This document shows positions 1 to 5,815 of a stretch of 5,852 bases of DNA, in pieces. Position 1 is the stretch's first letter. Every line of letters starts with the position of its first letter. The stretch spans positions 1 to 5,852 of the forward strand of contig JALSIU010000043.1 in the NCBI GenBank assembly GCA_026989715.1, given 5' to 3'. Made by a program: the position numbers and the translations under genes. The stretch is from Methylomonas sp. Lineage in GTDB: Bacteria; Pseudomonadota; Gammaproteobacteria; Methylococcales; Methylomonadaceae. The notes beneath the pieces are model-generated. The model was given only the letters and a program-made list of their open reading frames with translations, was not told the DNA's origin and did no database searches.

Positions 1-683
1 GTCAGTAGATAACGCTCACCGACCATCCCTTTTTCCATTGCGAGTAAATGCCCTTGGACGACATCTTGTACGGGCGTAAAGTCAAAACCGCCTTTAACCG
101 AAGCGCGCATTTTGCCTTGTGCAAATTCAATGATGGTTTTACCGAGCAGAGAGGGTTTAAAGTCCCAAGGCCCTACAATGCCGCTGGGATTAACGATAAC
201 CGCTTGTAGGCCGCGCACAATTTCTTTGTAAACTTCCAGCTCTGCAAAGGTTTTGGAGATTTCATAGTCAGTGGTCATTTCATAAGGGCTAACGGCCCAT
301 TTTTCATTGGATGCACCCTCTGGATTATTGCCGACAGCACCAAATGAGCTACAGTGTACGACTTTTTTAACGCCGGCTAGGCGGCAGGCTTGCATAAGGT
401 AACGGGTGCCCAATACATTGACATCGTAAAGCTCTTTGCGGTCGCCATCACGAATGCTTACAAAAGCGGCTAAATGATAAACATAATCGCAGTCTTTGAC
501 AGCTTCGATAAGGGATTTTTCATCTTTTAAATTGCCATATACGCGTTCTACATTAAGGCCATCAACTTCTATATTGTTGCTTTCCTTGCGTAATAAAACG
601 CGTACTTTCTCACCGCGATTTAATAAAGCACGTACTAAATTAGCGCCTAAATGACCGGTCGCGCCGGTTACAAGTGTGGTCAT
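1..683 (-). CDS. sdmB: Extended SDR, 3-beta-hydroxysteroid dehydrogenase/epimerase type; SdmB-like (partial, C-terminus off window)
   Basis: NAD(P)-dependent oxidoreductase of the extended short-chain dehydrogenase superfamily. The frame is open for 227 codons from the ATG at 683 to the window edge; family members of roughly 330 residues suggest about 100 residues are missing. The N-terminus carries the Rossmann glycine motif TGATGHLG (G7, G10, G13). HLAA follows at 70-73, then the catalytic HCSS segment (S112/S113) and the YxxxK pair (Y140, K144). NPSGIVGP (165-172) and the late TPVQDVVQGH segment are typical of the 3-beta-HSD, dihydroflavonol reductase and HpnA-like branch. Next to a CYP51 and a Rieske oxygenase, the best role is the NAD(P)-dependent partner in sterol C-4 demethylation, acting at the 3-hydroxyl/3-keto stage. 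The symbol rests on context and family, not on a specific residue. A hopanoid-associated epimerase-like SDR is the main alternative. The start is not preceded by a clear Shine-Dalgarno. An in-frame ATG at 743 has a weak AAGG ahead of it but would add 20 residues before the Rossmann strand. Confidence 0.8.
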   Translation of the reverse strand, partial: MTTLVTGATGHLGANLVRALLNRGEKVRVLLRKESNNIEVDGLNVERVYGNLKDEKSLIEAVKDCDYVYHLAAFVSIRDGDRKELYDVNVLGTRYLMQACRLAGVKKVVHCSSFGAVGNNPEGASNEKWAVSPYEMTTDYEISKTFAELEVYKEIVRGLQAVIVNPSGIVGPWDFKPSLLGKTIIEFAQGKMRASVKGGFDFTPVQDVVQGHLLAMEKGMVGERYLL

Positions 684-741
684 GGACTTATGTTTTGAAT
701 AGGAGAAAATCGAAATTTTTATAAAAATTAGGCGTAATGGC

Positions 742-768
742 ATGGGTTGCCTTTTTTGTGCAACCCAT
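742..768. promoter_or_regulatory. Hairpin between the Rieske and SDR genes (possible weak terminator or attenuator)
   Basis: A perfect 9-bp inverted repeat, ATGGGTTGC (742-750) with GCAACCCAT (760-768), encloses a 9-nt T/A-rich loop. It lies in the 143 bp gap between the Rieske stop at 827 and the SDR start at 683. Read on the minus strand, the next T-run (TAATTTTT) begins only about 10 nt after the stem, so it is not a canonical Rho-independent terminator. It could be a partial terminator, an mRNA-stability element or a translational control element. The rest of the gap shows no other gene or clear site. Confidence 0.4.
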
Positions 769-826
769 CAATTTTATACATCAATGATGAATTTTGTGAT
801 GCGTTATACCCATCTTGTGTTTTTAA

Positions 827-2017
827 TTATAAGCCAAGTTCTTTGCTCTCTTCCAGCATGCGATTATATTCGCGTAGTTCTTTTTTGCTAAGACCTGCAC
901 CTGGGAAGACATAACGCTCTTTGGATTCAATTTGCTTCTTTTTACGTAATGCTTCGGTATGAATGTATTCGTTCCATTTTTCGATACTTAATTTTTGAAA
1001 CTCACCGACAATGGGGTTAAATTCTAGGTGTTGAATATGGGGGTGACGCTCTTGACCTAGCATCTCTTCGGCTAAAATATAGACATCCTCTTTTAGTAAC
1101 GGCACAATATAAAGTGCATTGGCAAGATGAATAACCGTTTTGCGTAAGAATTTAGGAACCGGTAGATTGATTAAAGGGATTTCCAGTGGTCCTAATAAAA
1201 AGATGAAAAAACAACGGGTGGTTTTTTCATCAATTGGAGTCATAAATAACCAATGCAAATATTTATCGGCAGTATTGGAGCCTTGGTAGGGATATTGATA
1301 CCACAAGGTCATATTTTCCAGGCCATCTCCCTTTTTTTCTCCTGCCGTTTTGACCGCGCTACTTTGGCTCATATCGGTATCATAATCAATCCAGATAGTG
1401 TCGCCTTCACGGCGGTAGCCTTTTAGGTGTGGGTCTGTAAAGGGCTTAAATTTACGATGTAAAAAGGCATGGTTAAAGTCACATACATTTTCCAGTATCA
1501 TGGTGAAATGTGCATTTAAGGTAAAATCCAGTGGCACGAATTCCCAAGGCTCAGCTTGAGTCAGTTGTGGTACTTCCGGAATGGAGACTTTCTCTGCTAG
1601 ATCCGGGTCTCCGGGGAATACCCAGATAAGGCCGTATTTTTCTTGGACAGGGTATGAGTTCACTCTAATATTCGGCAGGCTGTCGCGGCCTTTACCTTTG
1701 CCGAGTTCATGCGATATGCCTGTGCATTTGCCGCAACCATCAAAATTCCAGCCATGATATTGGCAGATAATTTCATTGCCTTCAACGATACCTGAAGTAA
1801 GACGCAATTGACGATGCGGACAACGGTTTTCGATGGCATTTACTTTACCATCCTCGCCACGAAATAGGGCGATAGGGCTTTTCCAGAAAATAACTTCAAC
1901 AGATTGGCCTTTTTTGAGTTTGGAACTCATCTCCATGGCATACCAGTAATTACCACTTTGGCCAACTGTGCGGACTTGTTCGCGACGACTTTTAGGTTGT
2001 TCTTCTTCTGTATTCAT
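827..2017 (-). CDS. sdmA: Rieske non-heme iron oxygenase, probable sterol C-4 methyl oxygenase (SdmA-like)
   Basis: This 396-residue protein is an oxygenase component of the Rieske type. The N-terminal domain has an exact [2Fe-2S] motif, CPH (C66, H68), then 16 residues, then CQYH (C85, H88). The C-terminal domain carries the mononuclear iron site in ENVCDFNHAFLHR: D180, H183 and H187, with an acidic third-ligand candidate in KED (309-311). The two histidines are separated by three residues, while most Rieske oxygenases I know have four. A hydrophobic stretch at about 270-308 may line the sterol pocket or contact the membrane. In M. capsulatus, SdmA oxidises a sterol C-4 methyl group; the CYP51 and SDR neighbours support the same role here. 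The start follows a weak GGAT-type ribosome site, 49 bp after the NTF2-like gene. No dedicated reductase is encoded nearby. Membership of the Rieske family is near certain. The SdmA assignment is inference; a KshA- or VanA-like function on another substrate is the alternative. Confidence 0.8.
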   Translation of the reverse strand: MNTEEEQPKSRREQVRTVGQSGNYWYAMEMSSKLKKGQSVEVIFWKSPIALFRGEDGKVNAIENRCPHRQLRLTSGIVEGNEIICQYHGWNFDGCGKCTGISHELGKGKGRDSLPNIRVNSYPVQEKYGLIWVFPGDPDLAEKVSIPEVPQLTQAEPWEFVPLDFTLNAHFTMILENVCDFNHAFLHRKFKPFTDPHLKGYRREGDTIWIDYDTDMSQSSAVKTAGEKKGDGLENMTLWYQYPYQGSNTADKYLHWLFMTPIDEKTTRCFFIFLLGPLEIPLINLPVPKFLRKTVIHLANALYIVPLLKEDVYILAEEMLGQERHPHIQHLEFNPIVGEFQKLSIEKWNEYIHTEALRKKKQIESKERYVFPGAGLSKKELREYNRMLEESKELGL

Positions 2018-2066
2018 AATGATCCAAAAATAATGACTTAATGTTTATAGGGTTATTATGATACTA

Positions 2067-2669
2067 TTACTTGTTAAAAATAGCGATACGTATCATAACT
2101 AAAAAACCGGTTATTTTTTGTAGAAGACTGGCTTCTTCGCGTATTTTTTCATGTCCTGGCAGTGGGTGTCCCTTGGCTAATTTACCTATTTTTTCTTTAA
2201 CGGCAGGGTCTAATTTGCCAGCGGCCGCCAGTTCAAAAAATAAGGCTTTAGTATTGCCTAAGTCAAAGAAATCTCTTTGCCATTCCCATTTAAAATTTCC
2301 ACCATAACGAAACCATGAACCGCCTATACCTTCAACGGTATAATGACTGCCATCTTCGCGTTTAGCGGGTGAAACCTGCGTCCACAGGCCGATGACTTCG
2401 CCTTGTTTTTCATCAATTAAAATGCGGTGATAAGGGTATTTCCATTCTTCAAAGCCTTCCATTTGCTCACCAAGTGCCCATTTTTCAATTTCTTCACGGT
2501 TACGCGCGACAAACTCTTCATTAGGGCCAATATTCCAACGGTATTCCGCATCATCCGTGTACATAGCGCCGAGATGCTTAGGCCAGTCGCCATCTTTTTC
2601 AGCTTGGCGATTAGCTTCTAGCCAACGCGCCACCATTTCTTCAAGCTCTGCTCTGGGATATGCTGCCAT
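2067..2669 (-). CDS. NTF2/SnoaL-like protein of unknown function in the sterol operon
   Basis: This 200-residue protein looks like a member of the NTF2-like (SnoaL, ketosteroid isomerase, limonene-epoxide hydrolase) superfamily. An N-terminal helix contains a tryptophan (W16). A short segment, MYTDDAEYRW (36-45), has acidic residues (D39, D40) where this fold often puts a catalytic or binding acid. Aromatic-rich strands follow at about 72-136, ending in WQRDFFDLGN. The C-terminus extends past the usual domain as a basic, hydrophobic tail (about 186-200, GFLVMIRIAIF) that could touch the membrane or a partner. The start codon is preceded by AAGGAAG, a strong Shine-Dalgarno that begins inside the upstream CYP51 stop region. 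With only a 10 bp gap, co-transcription and probably translational coupling are likely. The function is unknown. A sterol-related isomerase, binding or accessory role is inference from fold family and position. No signal peptide is seen. Confidence 0.85.
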   Translation of the reverse strand: MAAYPRAELEEMVARWLEANRQAEKDGDWPKHLGAMYTDDAEYRWNIGPNEEFVARNREEIEKWALGEQMEGFEEWKYPYHRILIDEKQGEVIGLWTQVSPAKREDGSHYTVEGIGGSWFRYGGNFKWEWQRDFFDLGNTKALFFELAAAGKLDPAVKEKIGKLAKGHPLPGHEKIREEASLLQKITGFLVMIRIAIFNK

Positions 2670-2679
2670 CTTGCTTCCT

Positions 2680-4305
2680 TTAGTCTTGTTTTATTTTGAT
2701 TGCGCCTGTTGGGCAGTATCTGGCTGCCGCTTGTGCTTTTTTCAGCAAAGCATTATCAGGTGTTTCTTGTAATACGGTTAAAGTGCCTTTGTCATCGACC
2801 TGAAAGATTGCATCCGCTTCTGCCATGCAATTGGCGTGGCCTTGACATAAATCATAATCAACGTCTACTTTAAAGCAATTATTAGGTGTAGTTGTTTGCG
2901 CTGTTGCTTGGTTTGTTTGGTTTTTTGTTGTTGATTGTGAAGGCTCGATATTGCCGCGTTTGGTGTAGCGAACTAAACAAGGTGAGCCTGGTTGTACCAC
3001 CATTTGTTTATAGTCATCTTGATAGCTTTCAGGTGGATTAACCAATTCAAATTGATAGCGGCGTAACAAAATGGCATAAATTGCTTTTAGTTGTAGCATG
3101 GCAAAGGCATTGCCGCTACATTTATGGCGACCGCCGCCGAAAGCGACCCAACTGAAGGCTTGTTTATCTTCTTGACGCTCCTCGGTGAAACGCTCGGGAT
3201 CAAATTTCTCAGGGTCTGGGAAAATTTCCGGAATACGGTGTGAGACACGGGGGGAAACACAGACATATTTACCTGCTTTAATAATATAATCTTTAAAGTG
3301 CAGGTCTTTGGCAACTTTACGAATCAGAAAAATAAGCGGTGGGTGTAGGCGCAAGACTTCTTTGATGACTCTCTCAAAAACAGGAATTTCACGCAAAGAT
3401 TGGAAGGTTACTTCACCATCATGCCCATATAAATGATCGAATTCGGCTAAAACTTTTTCCATATGTTCAGGATTACGCGCTAATTCTAGTGTAATCCAAG
3501 CAGCTGTGCCGGCGGTTGTGTGGTGACCGGCAAATAATGTGCCGATGAGTAAGCCGGTAATTTCGTGCGGTGATAGGGCGCTGCCATCTTCATAACGCGT
3601 ATCAATCAACATTTGAAAAGCATCATCGCTTTTTTCAGTTTTTTTGGCGCGTTTTTCAATGATTTCGGTCACTAATTCTTGCAGGCGTACTCGTGCCTTA
3701 TCACGGCGGCGTAAAATGGGAATGGGTAAATAAGGAAAAATAAAGGCGAGTGGATGCATGCCGTTTTCCAAATCATGATACAGTTTGGCAAATTCTTCGT
3801 TCAGTTCGTAGCGGAATTCATCGCCTAATAAACAATGACTTGAGGTGTAGATAGTCAGTTGTTTCATAAATTCCAGTAAGTCGACTTCGCCCGATTCGCT
3901 CCAGTTTGCAATGGCCTCTTCTACCTCTTGTACGATAATTTTTGAGTAGGTGCGCATGGGTTTGTCGCGTAATACCGGCATCAGCATTTTTAATTGCTGA
4001 TCTTTGATATGCGGTGGTGCGTCAAAGACGACTCCTTTGCCAAAAATGGGGGTCATCACTTTATAGGCTTCATTTTGGTCAAGCTGATCATCGGGTGCGC
4101 GGAAAAAAGCTTCATTACCTTCAGGGCCTGTTAGCAATACCATTTCTTGGTGGAATAAACGAAACTCACCAATTTCTCCTAGCTTATTTCTGAGCAGGGT
4201 CATGTATTCAAATGGGTTTTTACCAAATTTGAGCATATGGCCTATTAAAGGTAGGCCGCCCGGCATTTTTTGAGGTTCTTTTTTGGCTGAGGATTGTGTC
4301 GTCAT
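2680..4305 (-). CDS. cyp51: Sterol 14-alpha-demethylase CYP51 fused to a C-terminal 3Fe-4S-type ferredoxin
   Basis: This 541-residue fusion removes the 14-alpha-methyl group of lanosterol-type sterols by successive P450 oxidations. The P450 part (about 1-450) shows the CYP51-type B'-region (YKVMTPIFGKGVVFDA, from Y81), the I-helix AGHHTT (259-264), the K-helix ExxR (E316, R319) and the heme loop FGGGRHKCSG, with the axial thiolate at C396. There is no N-terminal membrane anchor, as expected of a bacterial CYP51. A polar linker rich in T, Q and N (about 453-476, DNA 2878-2949) leads to a ferredoxin of about 65 residues with C487-x5-C493 and C531-P, the three-cysteine pattern of a 3Fe-4S cluster. 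The same architecture and similar size are known for the M. capsulatus CYP51-ferredoxin. It is the first gene of the minus-strand operon. The ATG at 4305 is the first possible start, because an in-frame TGA lies four codons upstream; its ribosome site is weak. A ferredoxin reductase must come from elsewhere. Confidence 0.95.
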   Translation of the reverse strand: MTTQSSAKKEPQKMPGGLPLIGHMLKFGKNPFEYMTLLRNKLGEIGEFRLFHQEMVLLTGPEGNEAFFRAPDDQLDQNEAYKVMTPIFGKGVVFDAPPHIKDQQLKMLMPVLRDKPMRTYSKIIVQEVEEAIANWSESGEVDLLEFMKQLTIYTSSHCLLGDEFRYELNEEFAKLYHDLENGMHPLAFIFPYLPIPILRRRDKARVRLQELVTEIIEKRAKKTEKSDDAFQMLIDTRYEDGSALSPHEITGLLIGTLFAGHHTTAGTAAWITLELARNPEHMEKVLAEFDHLYGHDGEVTFQSLREIPVFERVIKEVLRLHPPLIFLIRKVAKDLHFKDYIIKAGKYVCVSPRVSHRIPEIFPDPEKFDPERFTEERQEDKQAFSWVAFGGGRHKCSGNAFAMLQLKAIYAILLRRYQFELVNPPESYQDDYKQMVVQPGSPCLVRYTKRGNIEPSQSTTKNQTNQATAQTTTPNNCFKVDVDYDLCQGHANCMAEADAIFQVDDKGTLTVLQETPDNALLKKAQAAARYCPTGAIKIKQD

Positions 4306-4412
4306 GGGTTGGTTTCACTTCAATTAGGTGGCTAACATTGGCAACATGGCCAGATAAAGTGCGTATTTATCTTCGTGTTGTTTGAAACGTTTGCTTGTAA
4401 TAAATCTTGTTG

Positions 4413-4441
4413 ATTTTACGCTGTGCTTGCATAATGTACAA
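4413..4441 (-). promoter_or_regulatory. Candidate sigma-70 promoter for the CYP51 operon
   Basis: Read on the minus strand, TTGTAC (4441-4436) is followed after exactly 17 bp by TAAAAT (4418-4413). This gives a plausible sigma-70 promoter with transcription starting near 4406 and a leader of about 100 nt before the CYP51 ATG. It is an assignment by eye in AT-rich DNA, where chance matches are common. No other obvious promoter was seen closer to the gene. Confidence 0.4.
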
Positions 4442-4490
4442 ATTATCTTATACAGAAAGCGTTACATTACGTGTAATATACCTATAAAAT
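4427..4490 (+). promoter_or_regulatory. Candidate sigma-70 promoters for the beta-hydroxylase gene
   Basis: Two plus-strand box pairs fit. One is TTGCAT (4427-4432) with TATACA (4449-4454), spacer 16 bp. The other is TTACAT (4462-4467) with TAAAAT (4485-4490), spacer 17 bp. The first overlaps the candidate promoter of the divergent CYP51 operon on the other strand, and the second overlaps the palindrome at 4462-4477. I cannot decide between them by eye. Confidence 0.35.
4462..4477. promoter_or_regulatory. Palindrome in the divergent promoter region, possible operator
   Basis: Two nested dyads overlap here: ATTAC-GT-GTAAT (4466-4477) and TTACA-N5-TGTAA (4462-4476). The position between two divergent genes, overlapping a -35-like box, is where a dimeric repressor or activator could control one or both directions. 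The regulator is unknown and none is encoded in the window. The rest of 4306-4543 shows no ORF or RNA gene that I can support. Confidence 0.35.
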
Positions 4491-4543
4491 ATAAGGTTTA
4501 ATTTTGTAAAAGTCATTTGGCTATCAACTTAAGAGGGGCATTA

Positions 4544-5371
4544 ATGGATAAAAAATTATTTGAAGAGCGGAGAAAAAAGAAGTTTTTAGTGCAATCTATT
4601 ATCTGGTTTGCCTTCTTATTGTTGCTCAGTTACTTTTTACCTGAGGTGATGTTGTTCTATGTACTTTGTGGTGCCTATGATGTTAGCCGTAACAGTAATA
4701 TAGACGGGCGTATGTTGTATCGTTATTTTTTCGGTAATGGTGTGCCGACGTGGGCTTTGTCACCCTTTAATATTTTAATGGATATTGTGACGTTGCCGTA
4801 TATTAATAAGAAAATATATCAATTGGAAGATTTGCCGGAGGACTGCCAAGCAGAGATTAAAGAATTGCTGGAGTGTGTAAAAACAGAAAAGGTCGTGGAT
4901 GAATTGGCTGGCCGTGCTGAGAAAATTAGGCGGAGTATGATTTTCTTTAAATGGTATGGCAAAAATATTGATAATTTCTATACCGTGCCTGCCTTTCATA
5001 AAGATTATAAATATATAAGAACGATTGGGGTTTCGGTATTTAATAAAAAGGAATCAACCGATGAACATTATGGGCCGCTACGTGCAACTTTAAGAGTACT
5101 TTATAATATTAATGATATTAGTAGTTATGATACTTATATTAAGGTGCGGGCAACAGAAAATCACTGGTGTGAAAGTAAAATGTTTATTTTTGATGATACC
5201 CTATCACATCAATCTTTTAACCAAACAGATGAGGCACGTTACTGCTTGTTTGTCGATATTGTTAGACCCAGTAAGTGTCATTTTGTGATGGATTTATTTG
5301 TTAAATTTATTGCAGCTATTATGCAAAAAATGAATCATATTTTTTACAGCAGTTGGGTGCCTTTGAAATAA
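4544..5371 (+). CDS. Membrane-anchored aspartyl/asparaginyl beta-hydroxylase family protein (LpxO-like 2-oxoglutarate dioxygenase)
   Basis: This 275-residue protein is an Fe(II)/2-oxoglutarate-dependent hydroxylase of the Asp/Asn beta-hydroxylase family, which includes the lipid A hydroxylase LpxO. The basic N-terminus (RRKKK) is followed by a hydrophobic segment at about 14-43 that should anchor it in the inner membrane, with the catalytic part cytosolic. The C-terminal double-stranded beta-helix has HYGPLR (H175 iron ligand, R180), FDDTLSHQS (H222, second iron ligand) and NQTDEARYCLFVDIVRP, where R232 should bind 2-oxoglutarate. The true substrate is unknown: hydroxylation of a lipid A acyl chain is one option, a protein or other lipid another. 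The ATG at 4544 was chosen because AAGAGGGG (4531-4538) stands at normal Shine-Dalgarno distance; the TTG at 4517 would add nine residues without such a site. It is divergent from the sterol operon and appears to be transcribed alone. Confidence 0.88.
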   Translation: MDKKLFEERRKKKFLVQSIIWFAFLLLLSYFLPEVMLFYVLCGAYDVSRNSNIDGRMLYRYFFGNGVPTWALSPFNILMDIVTLPYINKKIYQLEDLPEDCQAEIKELLECVKTEKVVDELAGRAEKIRRSMIFFKWYGKNIDNFYTVPAFHKDYKYIRTIGVSVFNKKESTDEHYGPLRATLRVLYNINDISSYDTYIKVRATENHWCESKMFIFDDTLSHQSFNQTDEARYCLFVDIVRPSKCHFVMDLFVKFIAAIMQKMNHIFYSSWVPLK

Positions 5372-5401
5372 TTTAGCGGTCAGTGTGTTGGGGGGTAGAC
5401 T

Positions 5402-5416
5402 GCGACAATCTGTCGC
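5402..5416. repeat. Short perfect inverted repeat downstream of the beta-hydroxylase gene
   Basis: GCGACA-ATC-TGTCGC forms a 6-bp stem with a 3-nt loop, 30 bp after the beta-hydroxylase stop. There is no T-run behind it on either strand, so it is not a terminator. It is either an mRNA 3' structure or a protein-binding dyad. I see only one copy in the window. Confidence 0.3.
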
Positions 5417-5474
5417 GCGTCAATATGCCACATTTTCAGTTGTACTTAGTGTTGATAAAATACTTGCAACTCTT

Positions 5475-5501
5475 AAAAAACATCCTCGCCTCCAAACGAG
5501 A
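5475..5501 (-). terminator. Weak candidate minus-strand terminator for the small ORF
   Basis: On the minus strand, CTCG and CGAG pair across an 8-nt loop (5500-5485), with one further G-U pair, and a run of six T follows a few bases later (5480-5475). The stem is only 4-5 bp, so termination would be inefficient. It lies about 80 nt past the stop of the small minus-strand ORF. Confidence 0.22.
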
Positions 5502-5514
5502 TTTAGAGCTTTAT

Positions 5515-5557
5515 AATGCGCTTAGCTATCACCAAACTGGCTAAGCGCATTTTTTTT
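5515..5557 (+). terminator. Strong Rho-independent terminator
   Basis: A perfect 12-bp stem, AATGCGCTTAGC (5515-5526) with GCTAAGCGCATT (5540-5551), has a 13-nt loop and runs directly into eight T (5550-5557). It works in the plus direction only; on the minus strand the stem is followed by TATAAAG. It ends either the beta-hydroxylase transcript, leaving a 3' untranslated region of roughly 180 nt, or a short independent transcript. Apart from the two features at 5402-5416 and 5475-5501, the stretch 5372-5514 holds no gene I can support. Confidence 0.88.
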
Positions 5558-5580
5558 GCCTGCCATTTTGTATTCTCGTG

Positions 5581-5766
5581 CTAAATGGAATTGATATAGC
5601 GTTCAATAAATGCATCTGCACTTTCATTTGAGTTGAGGTACCGCTCAAATAAGGTGACGGCATCATGAGGTGAAATATAAGCAAATGCACCATAGCCTTT
5701 TTTATTAACAAATATGGCATGTAAGCATTCAATAAAATGAATACGATTTTGGTTTAACTGTGTCAT
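5581..5766 (-). CDS. Small hypothetical protein, 61 residues
   Basis: I do not recognise this protein. It runs from the ATG at 5766 to a TAG at 5581 and is preceded by AGGAG eight bases upstream, a strong Shine-Dalgarno and the main reason to accept it as real. A TTG at 5799 in the same frame would add 11 residues but ignores that site. The sequence looks soluble and globular, with a mixed composition: an N-terminal helix-like part (HFIECLHAIF), a short GYGAFAYISPHD turn and strand, and an acidic C-terminal helix ending in ERYINSI. It has no signal peptide, membrane segment or cysteine pair. It is convergent with the beta-hydroxylase gene, with the terminator at 5515-5557 between them. No function is assigned. 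Confidence 0.55.
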   Translation of the reverse strand: MTQLNQNRIHFIECLHAIFVNKKGYGAFAYISPHDAVTLFERYLNSNESADAFIERYINSI

Positions 5767-5791
5767 TTTTTGAGCTCCTATTTTCAATTTA

Positions 5792-5815
5792 CTTTGCAAT
5801 ATGAATAAAGCAAAG
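5792..5815. promoter_or_regulatory. Inverted repeat upstream of the small ORF
   Basis: CTTTGC (5792-5797) and GCAAAG (5810-5815) form a 6-bp dyad with a 12-bp spacer, 26 bp upstream of the small ORF's ATG. This is the expected place for its promoter or an operator. A second small dyad, AATAT-GCC-ATATT (5816-5828), lies beside it. Both are short and in AT-rich DNA, so they may be chance. Confidence 0.2.

Noticed and set aside
2071..2772. Plus-strand frames opposite the NTF2-like gene and the end of CYP51
   Set aside because: They are antisense shadows of well-supported genes, with no recognisable domains or ribosome sites.
3087..3314. Minus-strand frame inside the CYP51 gene
   Set aside because: It is an out-of-frame shadow of the heme-binding region of the P450.
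4517..4543. TTG start giving the beta-hydroxylase nine extra N-terminal residues
   Set aside because: No ribosome site stands before the TTG, while AAGAGGGG sits at the right distance from the ATG at 4544.
4775..4999. Minus-strand frame opposite the beta-hydroxylase gene
   Set aside because: It is an antisense shadow of a gene with complete catalytic motifs.
5414..5445. Sigma-54-like promoter on the minus strand (TGTGGCATATTGACGC)
   Set aside because: The GG and GC elements are not at the required spacing, and no gene starts just downstream on that strand.
5512..5517. Perfect TATAAT -10 box
   Set aside because: It overlaps the terminator stem, and no -35-like sequence lies 16-18 bp upstream.
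5541..5732. Overlapping 63-codon minus-strand frame rich in M, P and S
   Set aside because: It overlaps the small ORF in another frame, lacks a ribosome site and runs through the terminator stem.
5767..5799. TTG start for the small minus-strand ORF (72 residues)
   Set aside because: The AGGAG motif lies inside this extension and is correctly placed for the ATG at 5766.
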